From NCBI GenBank assembly GCA_963785125.1, contig CAWATU010000007.1, positions 1,798,001-1,862,000 of the forward strand: a DNA stretch of 64,000 bases. The letters are read 5' to 3'. This stretch comes from QHXN01 sp963785125. Lineage in GTDB: Bacteria; Acidobacteriota; Blastocatellia; Pyrinomonadales; Pyrinomonadaceae. Made by a program: the position numbers and the translations under genes. Shown piece by piece: positions 9,130-18,194 of the stretch. Within the stretch, counting starts at the first letter, position 1. Each line of letters starts with the position of its first letter. The notes under the pieces were generated by a model, which was not told where the DNA came from, did not search any database, and saw only the letters and a program-made list of their open reading frames with translations.

Positions 9130-10581
9130 GTGCTGTCGGATGAGGAGAACAGGAGGTTGGCGGCGGCGGTGCGGCGGACGCTGGAGGGGCTGGTCGCGCC
9201 GCTCCGCGAGAGCATCCGCATGGTCTGGCGCGGGGCGGGCGCGCCGGATGCGCAGTCGGTGCTCGACAACCACTTGAAGCTGACCGCGCAGCGCTTCATC
9301 GACCTGCGCGAGACCTCGGAAGCGACGAAGCAGCATTACTACGAGGAGGTCTGCCGCCACTTCGACCTCAACGCTGCGCTCGACACGTTCCCCCTGCGCG
9401 ACTCCACCGACCTGCCGCCGCACCTGCTCAAGCGGCTCGACCGCACGCCGGTCAGCGTCTCCTACCTTGAGACCTACGACTCGCGCCACGGCACCAACTT
9501 CGCTGACCGCGCGCGGCAGGCGCTCTTCCACTTCGCCAACCTCGTCATTAAGTTCGACGGCGCGGTCACGCCCGTGGAGGCCGCCGCGCTCAGAGAGTTC
9601 AAGCAGACGCTCTACCCCGGCGGCCCTCAAGATTCGCCTCCGGCGGCGGGCCGCGACACGCCCTCGAAGAATCAGACCGACGCTGCGCCCAGACCCGATG
9701 TGCCCGAGACGGCCGAAGAGGAGTTGCCGCCGCCGCGCCCGCTCGAAGAGCTTCTGGCGGAATTGGACGCGCTCGTCGGGCTCGACCGCGTGAAGGCGGA
9801 CGTGCGCCAGCTCATCAACTTCCTCAAGGTGCAGAAGCTGCGCGAGGAGCAGGGGCTCAAAAGCTTTCCGGCCGCGCGCCACCTCGTCTTCTACGGCAAC
9901 CCGGGCACGGGCAAGACGACGGTCGCGCGTCTCGTCGCGCAGATTTATCGAACGCTCGGCGTGCTGCGACGGGGGCACCTCGTCGAGACCGACCGCGCCG
10001 GCCTCGTCGCCGGCTACGTCGGCCAGACGGCGATGAAGGTGCGCGACGTGACGACGAAGGCGCTCGGCGGCGTCCTCTTCATCGACGAGGCTTATACGTT
10101 GAGTTCGGGCGGCGAGAACGACTTCGGGCAGGAGGCCGTCGAGACGCTCCTCAAGTTGATGGAGGATCACCGGGACGACCTCGTCGTCATCGTCGCCGGT
10201 TACACGGGGCGTATGCAGGAGTTCCTCGACTCGAACCCGGGACTGCGCTCGCGCTTCAACAAGCACATCCAGTTCGACGACTACGGCGTCGAACAGCTCG
10301 TCAAAATCTTCAAGACCTTCTGCCAGAAGGCCGACTTCAAACTGACGGAAGGCGCCGAGAAGGAACTCGCTTCAATCTTCGGCGTGCTCTGCGCCTCGCG
10401 CGACGAGACGTTCGGCAACGCGCGCGCGGCGCGCAACCTCTTCGAGGCCACGCTCAGCAAGCAGGCCAACCGCCTCGTCGCGCTCCCGAAGGTAGACCGC
10501 GAAATCCTCTCCGCCGTCGAAGCGGCCGACATCCCCGGCCACGACGAGCTGCGCTCCACGGGCATCCTCGGTGGAGATTGA
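9130..10581 (+). CDS. CbxX/CfxQ-family AAA+ ATPase with TerB-like N-terminal part
   Basis: 483 residues. GTG 9130 follows GGGGGAGG. The C-terminal half is a single AAA+ module of the CbxX/CfxQ family: Walker A GNPGTGKTT, the pore-loop region LVAGYVGQTAMKV, Walker B GGVLFIDEAYTL, sensor VIVAGYTGRM, arginine finger NPGLRSRFNKHI. The N-terminal half has a helical segment (ALFHFANLVIKFDGAVTPVEAAALREF) resembling TerB-type stress domains; that match is tentative. These ATPases remodel protein partners (rubisco activation in CbxX, secretion-linked roles elsewhere). No rubisco is nearby, so the target is unknown. Confidence 0.82.
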   Translation: MLSDEENRRLAAAVRRTLEGLVAPLRESIRMVWRGAGAPDAQSVLDNHLKLTAQRFIDLRETSEATKQHYYEEVCRHFDLNAALDTFPLRDSTDLPPHLLKRLDRTPVSVSYLETYDSRHGTNFADRARQALFHFANLVIKFDGAVTPVEAAALREFKQTLYPGGPQDSPPAAGRDTPSKNQTDAAPRPDVPETAEEELPPPRPLEELLAELDALVGLDRVKADVRQLINFLKVQKLREEQGLKSFPAARHLVFYGNPGTGKTTVARLVAQIYRTLGVLRRGHLVETDRAGLVAGYVGQTAMKVRDVTTKALGGVLFIDEAYTLSSGGENDFGQEAVETLLKLMEDHRDDLVVIVAGYTGRMQEFLDSNPGLRSRFNKHIQFDDYGVEQLVKIFKTFCQKADFKLTEGAEKELASIFGVLCASRDETFGNARAARNLFEATLSKQANRLVALPKVDREILSAVEAADIPGHDELRSTGILGGD

Positions 10582-10586
10582 CGGAC

Positions 10587-10656
10587 TGATTCATCTGCTA
10601 TTTGTTCCTTGACACAATTAATCAATGAACCGGTGAAGAAATGACCAGATGAATCA
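10587..10656. repeat. inverted repeat element 2 (GATTCAT family)
   Basis: Arms TGATTCATCTG (10587-10597) and CAGATGAATCA (10646-10656) form an 11-bp perfect stem. The right half consists of 8-nt-spaced units (ATGAACCG, GTGAAGAA, ATGACCAG, ATGAATCA). It begins 6 nt after the stop of the AAA+ gene. Confidence 0.8.
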
Positions 10657-10740
10657 ATCTTTCTCCGTTTGACCAAAGGCGCGCGTCTGAGCGATGCTGT
10701 GTCGTTAAGGTCAATACTTCATCCCTGTGAGAATTAAGCC

Positions 10741-11916
10741 ATGAGTAAAGCAGCAACCGAAGCTTACGCGAGCGGCCCTTTGACCGCTTACACGGAGGAC
10801 GAGCAGATGTTCCGCGCTTCCGTGCGCGAGTTCGCCGAGGGCGAGATACGTCCGCGCGTCGAGGAGATGGACGAGCACGCGAAGATGGCGCCCGAGGTGC
10901 TCAAACAGCTCTTCGAGCTGGGGCTGATGGGCGTCGAGACGCCCGAGGAGTTCGGCGGCACGGGTGCCTCGTTCTTCATGGCCATCATCGGCGTCGAGGA
11001 GCTGTCGCGCGTCGATCCCTCGGTCGGCGTCCTGATGGACGTGCAGAACACGCTCGTCAACAACGCCCTCATCCGCTGGGGGAGCCCCGAGCAGAAGAAG
11101 AAGTACCTACCGCGCCTCGCCTCCGACACGGTCGGCGCTTACGCCTTGAGCGAGGCCGGGTCGGGCTCCGACGCCTTCGCCATGCAGACGCGCGCGGTGG
11201 ACAAGGGCGACCACTACGAGCTGACCGGCCAGAAGCTCTGGATTACGAACGGTATCGAGGCCGGCATCTTCATCGTCTTCGCCAACGCCAACCCCGAGGC
11301 CGGCTACCGCGGCATCACGGCCTTTATCGTCGAGAAAGGGTTCGAGGGTTTCTCCGTCGGCAAGAAGGAGAACAAGCTCGGCATCCGCGCCTCCTCGACG
11401 ACCGAGATTATTCTCGACGGCTGCAAGGTGCCGAAGGAGAACGTGCTCGGCGAGTTCGGCAAAGGTTATAAAGTTTCGATTGAAACTCTGAACGAGGGGC
11501 GCATCGGCATCGGCGCGCAGATGATCGGCATCGCCCGCGGCGCGTTGGAGCACGCCCTGCGCTACACGGCCGAGCGCACGCAGTTCAAGCAGCCCATCAA
11601 CCAGTTCCAGGGCGTGCAGTTCCAACTGGCCGAGATGGCGACTGAGTTGGAGGCCGCGCGCCTGTTGGTCTACAACGCCGCGCGGATGAAGGACGCCGGC
11701 ATCCCCTTCGTCAAGGAGGCGGCGATGGCCAAGCTCTACTCCTCGCGCGTCGCCGAGAAGGTTTCTTCGAAGGCCATCGAACTCTACGGCGGCTACGGCT
11801 TCGTCAAGGACTACCCGGTCGAGAAGCTCTGGCGCGACTCCAAGATCGGCGCCATCTACGAGGGCACGTCCAACATGCAGTTGCAGACCATCGCCAAGCT
11901 CATCATAGGTAAGTAA
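10741..11916 (+). CDS. acyl-CoA dehydrogenase (short/medium-chain type)
   Basis: 391 residues, the standard length for this FAD enzyme, which introduces the alpha-beta double bond in acyl-CoA during fatty or branched-chain acid breakdown. Signature 1 reads AYALSEAGSGSD, and the substrate/FAD region reads KLWITNG. The C-terminal signature is YGGYGFVKDYPVEKLWRDSKIGAIYEGTSNMQ; the Glu of IYEGTSN is at the catalytic-base position of short-chain enzymes. It overlaps the TPR gene by 1 nt. The branched-chain E1 gene nearby makes a role in amino-acid-derived acyl-CoA oxidation plausible. Confidence 0.93.
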   Translation: MSKAATEAYASGPLTAYTEDEQMFRASVREFAEGEIRPRVEEMDEHAKMAPEVLKQLFELGLMGVETPEEFGGTGASFFMAIIGVEELSRVDPSVGVLMDVQNTLVNNALIRWGSPEQKKKYLPRLASDTVGAYALSEAGSGSDAFAMQTRAVDKGDHYELTGQKLWITNGIEAGIFIVFANANPEAGYRGITAFIVEKGFEGFSVGKKENKLGIRASSTTEIILDGCKVPKENVLGEFGKGYKVSIETLNEGRIGIGAQMIGIARGALEHALRYTAERTQFKQPINQFQGVQFQLAEMATELEAARLLVYNAARMKDAGIPFVKEAAMAKLYSSRVAEKVSSKAIELYGGYGFVKDYPVEKLWRDSKIGAIYEGTSNMQLQTIAKLIIGK

Positions 11917-12236
11917 TGGCCGCTTCACGCATAGACATCTTCCGCCTGATGCTCGAAGGCGACCCCGATAACACGGCGGTCATGTTCGGGCTGGCCAAGG
12001 AGTACGAGAAGGCCGGGCGCTTCGACGACATGGTCGAGGTGCTTTCCGACTACCTCCAGCGCGCCGACGACGAGGGCAACGCCTACGGCATGCTGGCCGC
12101 GGCCTATCTCAAGCTCGGCAACCGCGACGCCGCGCGCCGCGCCTACGAGCGCGGCGCCGAGGTCGCACAGGCCCACGGCCACCCCTCGATGGCGCAGGAC
12201 TACCGCTTCGCGATTGAGACGGAATTCGAGGATTAA
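11916..12236 (+). CDS. small TPR protein
   Basis: 106 residues with about two tetratricopeptide motifs (DNTAVMFGLAKEYEKAGRFDDMVEVLSDYL and GNAYGMLAAAYLKLGNRDAARRAYERG). The first base of its ATG is the last base of the acyl-CoA dehydrogenase stop (TAATG), so translation is coupled. There is no signal peptide. It is likely a small protein-protein adaptor; its partner is not evident. The foreign island starts 6 nt after its stop codon. Confidence 0.8.
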   Translation: MAASRIDIFRLMLEGDPDNTAVMFGLAKEYEKAGRFDDMVEVLSDYLQRADDEGNAYGMLAAAYLKLGNRDAARRAYERGAEVAQAHGHPSMAQDYRFAIETEFED

Positions 12237-12241
12237 AAGAG

Positions 12242-13303
12242 ATGGGCGAGCTGCTTTCCCTCATGCAGGGAACATTTCGCAAAACCTATAAGGGTGATGC
12301 GCGGCACCTGCGGGAAATACCCGACTTCGACGATCACGTCGATCTGGTCGTCACCTCACCGCCTTACTGGCGAAAGCGTGATTACGGATTCGAGGGCCAG
12401 ATCGGGCAGGAGAACACCCCCGACGAGTACGTCAACCATATCATTCACGCAATGGAGGAGTGGCGCAGGGTGCTCCGCCCGTCCGGCTCTGTCTTTCTCA
12501 ACATAGGTGACACTTATTGGCAGAAGAGCCTGCAAGGCATTCCAAGTCTCGTTGAGGCGAGCGCTCGCAGGGCCGGATGGATTCTTCGCAATCGGATTAT
12601 CTGGGTCAAGAAAGGGGGTATTCCCGACCCGGTACAGGACCGACTCACTGGCAGGCACGAATATATTCTGCACTTCGCACTCAATAGTTACTATTACGAT
12701 CTGTTTGGATATGCGGAACGCTACAGCCCCGGCCAGAGGGGAGCTAATCCGGGAGACGTTTGGGAGATCGCACCCCAGCGGAACGTGGGAAAACACCTCG
12801 CGCCTTTTCCGAGTGAGATTGTCGAGCGAGTCATCACACTGGCTTGCCCGCAGCTTGTATGCAGCAAATGCAGCAAGCCGCGTCGGCGAATCGTAGAGCG
12901 CACAGCGGAACTCGATGAATCCCGCCCGCAGGCGAAGCGTGCGTTGGAGATCGCGCGGGAGAAGAATCTGACCCCGGAACATATCGCTGCGATCCAGGCT
13001 ACAGGGATTTCCGACGCGGGTAAGGCGAGGTTCGTGCAGAACGGCACTGACAGAAACGCCGAGAGCGTTCGCAAACTTGCCTTGGAGGCGAAGGTAATGC
13101 TCGGCGGCTATTTCCGCGAGTTCACGTTCGCGAAGCGGAAGTCTTGCGGCTGGACGGACTGCGGATGCGGGGACTCTTTCATGCCGGGGGTTGTACTCGA
13201 CCCATTCATGGGCACGGGGACGACGTTGGACGTTGCTAACCGCATGGGGCGCTCAGCCATCGGAGTCGACCTCGACTTATCTCAGATGAAGGAGAAATCG
13301 TAG
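12242..13303 (+). CDS. site-specific DNA methyltransferase (beta-class, probable N4-cytosine)
   Basis: 353 residues. Catalytic motif IV TSPPYW is at about residues 38-43, and the SAM motif DPFMGTGTTLDVANRMGRSAIGVDLD is at the C-terminus, the beta-class order. SPPYW is more typical of N4-cytosine than N6-adenine enzymes. An insertion between the motifs carries two cysteine knuckles (CSKCSKPRRR and CGWTDCGCG) that could bind zinc. It has lower GC and more varied codon use than its neighbours. It is followed 2 nt later by an uncharacterised gene and then an ATPase/DUF4276 pair, so it may be the self-protection enzyme of a restriction or defence system. Confidence 0.85.
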   Translation: MGELLSLMQGTFRKTYKGDARHLREIPDFDDHVDLVVTSPPYWRKRDYGFEGQIGQENTPDEYVNHIIHAMEEWRRVLRPSGSVFLNIGDTYWQKSLQGIPSLVEASARRAGWILRNRIIWVKKGGIPDPVQDRLTGRHEYILHFALNSYYYDLFGYAERYSPGQRGANPGDVWEIAPQRNVGKHLAPFPSEIVERVITLACPQLVCSKCSKPRRRIVERTAELDESRPQAKRALEIAREKNLTPEHIAAIQATGISDAGKARFVQNGTDRNAESVRKLALEAKVMLGGYFREFTFAKRKSCGWTDCGCGDSFMPGVVLDPFMGTGTTLDVANRMGRSAIGVDLDLSQMKEKS

Positions 13304-13305
13304 TT

Positions 13306-13908
13306 GTGTATGTAGTTCGCAAGCGAATCGTAGCCCAATCCTTATTTCGCCTTCGTAAGCAGAAGACCCATACACTTTTCGCCGGCTATCTTTATCTACA
13401 ACAACGCGCGGCCCAACTGGGCCAGCTTGAAGACCTGCAACCGGATTTCTTGTCTTTCTTTCAGCGATTTTTCTTCGTAGAAAACCATCCACTCGGGGCA
13501 CCCTACATCAAGCCGTTCACCGAAAAGCCGGCAAGCACTAAAAACCTCTGGTTGAATGAGAATGTCGCTGGCTCTTATGCGCCAAGCTCGCTCCGGCCCG
13601 AACAACCCTTTCGCAAAGTCGTCAACATCGAGGGAAGGGAGTACTCTCTTCCTCCCGACCACGCTCAGCGCGCATTCGAGCACCTTCTCTATTCCGATCC
13701 GGTTAAAGTCGCAGATTTGGCAGTTGTTCTCTATCGTGACTTTGGGCTACTCGGCGACTCTGTGACCATCGAAGACCTCATAGACATTTTCGCATATGAA
13801 TTCGGTTACGCGGACGAACCGGGTTCCACGCCTGATGAAGAATTCCGGACATTGTATAGCCTTGAAGGGGCGAAAAATTGGGAAGAAGATTGGCTTGAAG
13901 CCGCATGA
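13306..13908 (+). CDS. uncharacterised protein of the methyltransferase/ATPase island
   Basis: 200 residues. GTG 13306 lies two bases after the methyltransferase stop, with AAGGAGA upstream at the right distance, so expression is coupled. The family is not recognised. It has a basic N-terminus (VRKRIVAQSLFRLRKQK), aromatic-rich segments (FLSFFQRFFFVENHP) and an acidic C-terminus (DEEFRTLYSLEGAKNWEEDWLEAA). I see no nuclease motif I would trust. Its stop overlaps the ATPase start by 4 nt (ATGA), so it is an integral member of the four-gene unit, perhaps a specificity or effector subunit. Confidence 0.72.
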   Translation: MYVVRKRIVAQSLFRLRKQKTHTLFAGYLYLQQRAAQLGQLEDLQPDFLSFFQRFFFVENHPLGAPYIKPFTEKPASTKNLWLNENVAGSYAPSSLRPEQPFRKVVNIEGREYSLPPDHAQRAFEHLLYSDPVKVADLAVVLYRDFGLLGDSVTIEDLIDIFAYEFGYADEPGSTPDEEFRTLYSLEGAKNWEEDWLEAA

Positions 13909-15194
13909 GTAAACTGAACGAGCAACCAGAGCGTGTTAGCCCCAGGCGCTCCAAGGATAAGGTTCGCCGGCTGACGGCTGAGGATATACTGTCTCCTGAG
14001 ACGGCGCCCGGCGGCAGCGGGTGGCAATTGCCTGTGCAAGAACTCCTGATTGAAGGCTTACTTTCATTCGGCGAGAAGACTCATTTCGAGTTCGGCCAAC
14101 TTAATATTCTGGTAGGTCCGAATGGATCGGGGAAGTCGAATCTGATCGACTGTTTGCGTGTTTTTCGCTCCGCCCCGTTTGACATCCAGGAGGCTTTCAC
14201 AGACTCAGGCTTTGAGGAATGGCTTTATAAGAGCGTCAACGATAGATTCAATACCGCGCTTCTCGAAGTCACGGCCAAGCTGCCTGAGTTTCCAGATAAG
14301 ATTCGCCACCAGATCAGGTTAGGCCCGCCTTTCAGCGCACGCGCGCGAATTGAAGAGGTAATCTCTAGCGCGGAAGGGGAAAACCAATACTTCGTAGGTT
14401 CGTATCGCAGCAGAGCCACCCTGAGTGTTGCCGGCACGGGTCGGCGTCGCCGGGAAAGGGAGTTGGATGAGAGCGAGTACGATCCCTTTAAGTCAATCCT
14501 AAGCCAGATACGGGACACCGGGCAATATCCAGAAATCACACGATTGGCGGGCCTCTACGCGAGCATTCGAATCTACTCTGAGTGGACGTTCGGTCGTAAG
14601 TCGAATCTCCGTAAAGCAACGCCGACTGGCCGTTCCGACGCCACGCTTTCGGAATCAATGGATGATCTCGCTTTAATCTTGAACGGTCTTACAGGGACGA
14701 CTGCACATGAGAAGATTCGGGTTCTCCTGCAAGAGTTAAAGGAGACTTATGTGGACTATGTCACCCGCATCATATTCGGGCGTGTCGGCTTAGAACTGAT
14801 GGAGAAGCCGTTTGATCGACTTCCTTTACCGGCAACGAGGCTGTCTGATGGTACGCTGCGGTTTCTCGCGTTGGCAGCTATCTTGCTTCAGTCAGACCCG
14901 CCGCCTCTCATCTGCCTTGAAGAACCCGAACTTGGAATGCACCCTGACATGATTCGCATAGTGGCAGGGATGCTTGTCGATGCTTCTACCAAGACACAGT
15001 TGGTTATCACAACTCACTCCGAGCACTTACTCACGGCACTGCAAGACGACTTTGATGCGCTATTTGCCTTCGACGCAGGTTTGGCCGGTTCTATAGTCAG
15101 GCGATTCAGTCGAGAGGAATATAAAGATTGGCGGCAGGAGCATACGCTGGGTGAGCTTTGGACATCAGGCGAACTTGGAGGCAATCGATGGTGA
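13905..15194 (+). CDS. AAA family ATPase (OLD/AAA15-like)
   Basis: 429 residues. Walker A GPNGSGKSNLIDCL is at about residues 67-80, in the SMC/RecF/OLD style (FGEKTHFEFGQLNILVGPNGSGKSN). The ABC-type signature region reads RLSDGTLRFLALAAILL. Walker B is PPLICLEEPELGMHP, followed by the His switch VITTHSEHLLTAL. There is no long coiled coil, and no TOPRIM fused at the C-terminus as OLD has. The separate downstream DUF4276 gene overlaps by 7 nt and could supply that function. Related ATPase/TOPRIM pairs (PARIS, Gabija-like, OLD) act against phage. Confidence 0.85.
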   Translation: MSKLNEQPERVSPRRSKDKVRRLTAEDILSPETAPGGSGWQLPVQELLIEGLLSFGEKTHFEFGQLNILVGPNGSGKSNLIDCLRVFRSAPFDIQEAFTDSGFEEWLYKSVNDRFNTALLEVTAKLPEFPDKIRHQIRLGPPFSARARIEEVISSAEGENQYFVGSYRSRATLSVAGTGRRRRERELDESEYDPFKSILSQIRDTGQYPEITRLAGLYASIRIYSEWTFGRKSNLRKATPTGRSDATLSESMDDLALILNGLTGTTAHEKIRVLLQELKETYVDYVTRIIFGRVGLELMEKPFDRLPLPATRLSDGTLRFLALAAILLQSDPPPLICLEEPELGMHPDMIRIVAGMLVDASTKTQLVITTHSEHLLTALQDDFDALFAFDAGLAGSIVRRFSREEYKDWRQEHTLGELWTSGELGGNRW

Positions 15195-15826
15195 GGCCCC
15201 ATGTTTTCATATACATTGAAGGTGGTGCTGAAGGAAGAGAGGCGAATAGTGATTTTCGGCGTGGCTGGAAGAAGTTTTTGAATGAGTTGAATGAGCTTGC
15301 AAGGAAGCGTGAATATGCGGCACTTAAAGTGGTTCGAGGCAAAGGACGAAACAATACATACCAGCGCTTCACAAAGCACACGAAGGAGCATGCGGACGAT
15401 CTATGTGTGCTGCTAGTTGATTCCGAAATGGCCGTTCCAAATACCAGCCGTGTATGGGATATAGTTGGACGTCGAGAGGGCGATAGGTGGCGGCGTCCTG
15501 ATTGGGCAACAGAGAGGCATCTGTATCTCATGGTGCATTTTGCAGAGACGTGGCTACTCACCGATCAAACCGCACTTCAAAAGTTCTTCAAGCATGGCTT
15601 AAACTTAAAGGCGCTCCCTACGACGAATTTGGAAACCCGATCTAAAGACGAGATCAACAGAGCCTTACAGAAGGCAACGCAGGATTCATCGAAGGGACCT
15701 TATCGGCATGGTCAAGCGCACGAGATCATCGAACTCGTAGCTCCGGACAAAGTAAAAACTCTATGGCATGGTCGACGACTTTTCGACTCTTTGGGCAGCT
15801 TGATAAAGGGTGAGCCCGAAATATGA
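15188..15826 (+). CDS. DUF4276 family protein, TOPRIM-like
   Basis: 212 residues. ATG 15188 follows GGAGG and lies inside the ATPase 3' end (7-nt overlap). Characteristic DUF4276 features are an N-terminal strand VFIYIEGGAEG with a conserved Glu, LCVLLVDSEMAVPN with an acidic DxE pair after a strand, and LMVHFAETWLLTDQTALQKFF. The Glu plus DxE arrangement matches the metal site of TOPRIM folds, so it may be the nuclease or effector partner of the ATPase. That reading is inference; catalytic activity is untested. Confidence 0.8.
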   Translation: MVRPHVFIYIEGGAEGREANSDFRRGWKKFLNELNELARKREYAALKVVRGKGRNNTYQRFTKHTKEHADDLCVLLVDSEMAVPNTSRVWDIVGRREGDRWRRPDWATERHLYLMVHFAETWLLTDQTALQKFFKHGLNLKALPTTNLETRSKDEINRALQKATQDSSKGPYRHGQAHEIIELVAPDKVKTLWHGRRLFDSLGSLIKGEPEI

Positions 15827-15872
15827 ATGTCTGGCTCTGATATCCGAATTTCCAGCAGGAGAGTTAGCAATT

Positions 15873-17993
15873 ATGGCGACCGAGGTTAAGGCGCGTGAGT
15901 ATCGGGGGCTGGGCCGCGAGGAGATGGTGGGCATCTACCGGACGATGTATTTGTCGCGGCGCATCGACGACAAGGAGATTCAGCTCAAGGGGCAGAACAA
16001 AATCTTCTTCCAGATTTCGGGCGCGGGGCATGAGGCCGTGCTCACGGCCGCGGGGCTGGCGTTCAAGTCCGGTTACGACTGGTTCTTCCCCTACTACCGC
16101 GACCGCGCTCTGTGTCTGCAACTCGGCGTGACGCCCCTTGAGATGCTGCTCGCGGCGGTCGGCGCCGAGGCCGACCCCAGCTCTCATGGCCGCCAGATGC
16201 CTTCGCACTGGGGGCACACGAAATTCAACATCGTCTCTTCATCTTCACCCACGGGCACGCAGTTCCTCCACGCGGTGGGGAGCGCCGAGGCGAGTTACCG
16301 CGGAGGCTTAAGCGAGGAGATCAGGAAGCACGTCGTCGGCTTCAAGGGCGATGAGGTCGCTTACTGCTCGGCCGGCGACGGCACGACGAGCGAGGGCGAG
16401 TTCTGGGAGGCTCTGAACACGGCGAGCAACTTGAAGTTGCCCGTCGTCTTCCTCATCGAAGACAACGGCTACGCCATCAGCGTCCCCGTCGAGGTGCAGA
16501 CCGCGGGCGGCGACGTGTCCCGTCTGGTTGAAGGTTTCCCCGACCTGCTGATCGAACGCTGCGACGGCACCGACCCGGTTGAGTCGCTCGAAGCGTTGAA
16601 GCGTGCCGTCGAGTACTGTCGCCAGCGCAAAGGCCCGGCGCTCGTCCACGCGAAGGTCATCCGCCCCTACTCGCACTCGCTCTCGGACGACGAGAAGCTC
16701 TACCGGCCGGACGAGGAGCGCACAACAGACGCCGAGCGCGACCCCGTCAAGCGCTTCGGTGCGCTGCTCGTCGAAGAAGGTTTCGTCACGCAGGACGAGT
16801 TGCAGAAGCTCAAGGACGGGGTGGACCGCGAGGTCGGCGAGGCGGCCGACGCCGCGCTCGCGAGCCCGCAGCCCGCGCCCGAGACGGCCCTGCAACACAT
16901 CTACTCGCCCGACGTTGACCCGACCTCGAAAGAGTTCGACAACGAGGAGGGCGCGGAGCTTTCGGGGAACGCCGGCACGATGGTCGATCTCATCAACCGC
17001 TGCCTGCACGAGGAGATGGAGCGCGACACACGCATCGTCGTCTTCGGCGAGGACGTGGCTGATGTGTCGCGTGAGCAGCATCTAGATAAGGTGAAGGGCA
17101 AGGGCGGCGTCTTCAAGGTCACGGCCAACCTCCAGCGCAAGTTCGGCGCCGCGCGCGTCTTCAACTCGCCGCTCGCCGAGGCCAACATCGTCGGCCGCGC
17201 CATCGGAATGGCCGTGCGCGGCCTGAAGCCCGTCGTCGAGATACAGTTCTTCGACTACATCTGGCCCGCCTACCACCAGATTCGGAACGAGCTGGCCCTG
17301 ATGCGCTGGCGCTCGGGCGGCGAGTGGAAGAGCCCCATCGTCATCCGCTGCCCCGTCGGCGGGTATCTGAAGGGCGGCGCCGTCTATCACTCGCAGTCGG
17401 GCGACACACTGTTCACGCACATCCCGGGCTTGCGCGTCGTCTACCCCTCGAACGCGCTCGACGCCAACGGCCTGTTGCGCACGGCGATCAGGAGCGAGGA
17501 CCCGGTTCTCTTCCTCGAACACAAGCACCTCTACCGGCAGGCGTACAACAAGTCGCAGTACCCACCCGACGGGTTTTTGATTCCCTTCGGCAAGGCGAAG
17601 ACGGTGCGCGAGGGGAGCGACGTGACGGTCGTTACCTACGGCGCGCTCGTCAACCGCTCGCTCGTCGCCGCCAAGCAGGCCGAGCAGCAGCAGGGTTTGA
17701 GCGTCGAGGTCATCGACCTGCGCACGCTCGCGCCCTACGACTGGGACGCGATTGCCGCGAGCGTGCGAAAGACCAACCGGCTCGTCGTCGCGCACGAGGA
17801 CACGCGCACGCACGGCTTCGGCGCCGAGATCGCCGCGCGCGTCTCCGAGGAGCTGTTCGAGCACCTCGACGCGCCCGTCCGCCGCGTCGCCGCGCTCGAT
17901 ACCTTCGTCGCCTACGCCCCGCAGGTCGAAGACCACATCCTCCCGCAGGTGGACGACGTTTACCGGGCCGTCACGGAGCTGTGCGCGTACTGA
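15873..17993 (+). CDS. 2-oxoacid dehydrogenase E1 component, alpha-beta fusion (branched-chain type)
   Basis: 706 residues from ATG 15873, which has a CAGGAGAG site; an in-frame extension to 15810 has no site. Residues 1-330 are E1 alpha: TPP/Mg motif GDGTTSEGEFWEALNTAS ending in EDNGYAIS, plus the phosphorylation-loop region. After an acidic linker, residues about 380-706 are E1 beta (EEMERDTRIVVFGEDVA, FNSPLAEANIVGRAIGMAV, PVGGYLKGGAVYHSQS). This is the thiamine-dependent decarboxylase of the branched-chain 2-oxoacid dehydrogenase complex. E2 and E3 are not in the window. Fused E1 is known in several phyla. It lies directly downstream of the foreign island. Confidence 0.9.
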   Translation: MATEVKAREYRGLGREEMVGIYRTMYLSRRIDDKEIQLKGQNKIFFQISGAGHEAVLTAAGLAFKSGYDWFFPYYRDRALCLQLGVTPLEMLLAAVGAEADPSSHGRQMPSHWGHTKFNIVSSSSPTGTQFLHAVGSAEASYRGGLSEEIRKHVVGFKGDEVAYCSAGDGTTSEGEFWEALNTASNLKLPVVFLIEDNGYAISVPVEVQTAGGDVSRLVEGFPDLLIERCDGTDPVESLEALKRAVEYCRQRKGPALVHAKVIRPYSHSLSDDEKLYRPDEERTTDAERDPVKRFGALLVEEGFVTQDELQKLKDGVDREVGEAADAALASPQPAPETALQHIYSPDVDPTSKEFDNEEGAELSGNAGTMVDLINRCLHEEMERDTRIVVFGEDVADVSREQHLDKVKGKGGVFKVTANLQRKFGAARVFNSPLAEANIVGRAIGMAVRGLKPVVEIQFFDYIWPAYHQIRNELALMRWRSGGEWKSPIVIRCPVGGYLKGGAVYHSQSGDTLFTHIPGLRVVYPSNALDANGLLRTAIRSEDPVLFLEHKHLYRQAYNKSQYPPDGFLIPFGKAKTVREGSDVTVVTYGALVNRSLVAAKQAEQQQGLSVEVIDLRTLAPYDWDAIAASVRKTNRLVVAHEDTRTHGFGAEIAARVSEELFEHLDAPVRRVAALDTFVAYAPQVEDHILPQVDDVYRAVTELCAY

Positions 17994-18032
17994 AAAAGGC
18001 ACGAGCGTACACAAACTTGTACCGTATCTTTC

Positions 18033-18077
18033 CGCCCGGCGGCTCTCGAAAAGAGCCCCGGGCGTTTAACTTTTTGC
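18033..18077 (+). terminator. Rho-independent-like terminator after the E1 gene
   Basis: Hairpin CGCCCGGCGGCTCT (18033-18046) with AGAGCCCCGGGCG (18052-18064), with a GAAA-type loop and one bulge, followed by TTTAACTTTTT. Confidence 0.6.
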
Positions 18078-18194
18078 TCCTCAAAAACTTCTCCCGGCGG
18101 CACGCGCGTTGCAATTTTATTTGGTTCTGCCCTATCAGAAGGACGTTCAACAGAGGGACAAATATGTAACAGACAACAGAGGAGGGACAGACGA

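Noticed and set aside
12242..15826. The island as an integrated prophage or transposon
   Set aside because: No integrase, transposase, structural phage gene or terminal repeat is visible at its borders.
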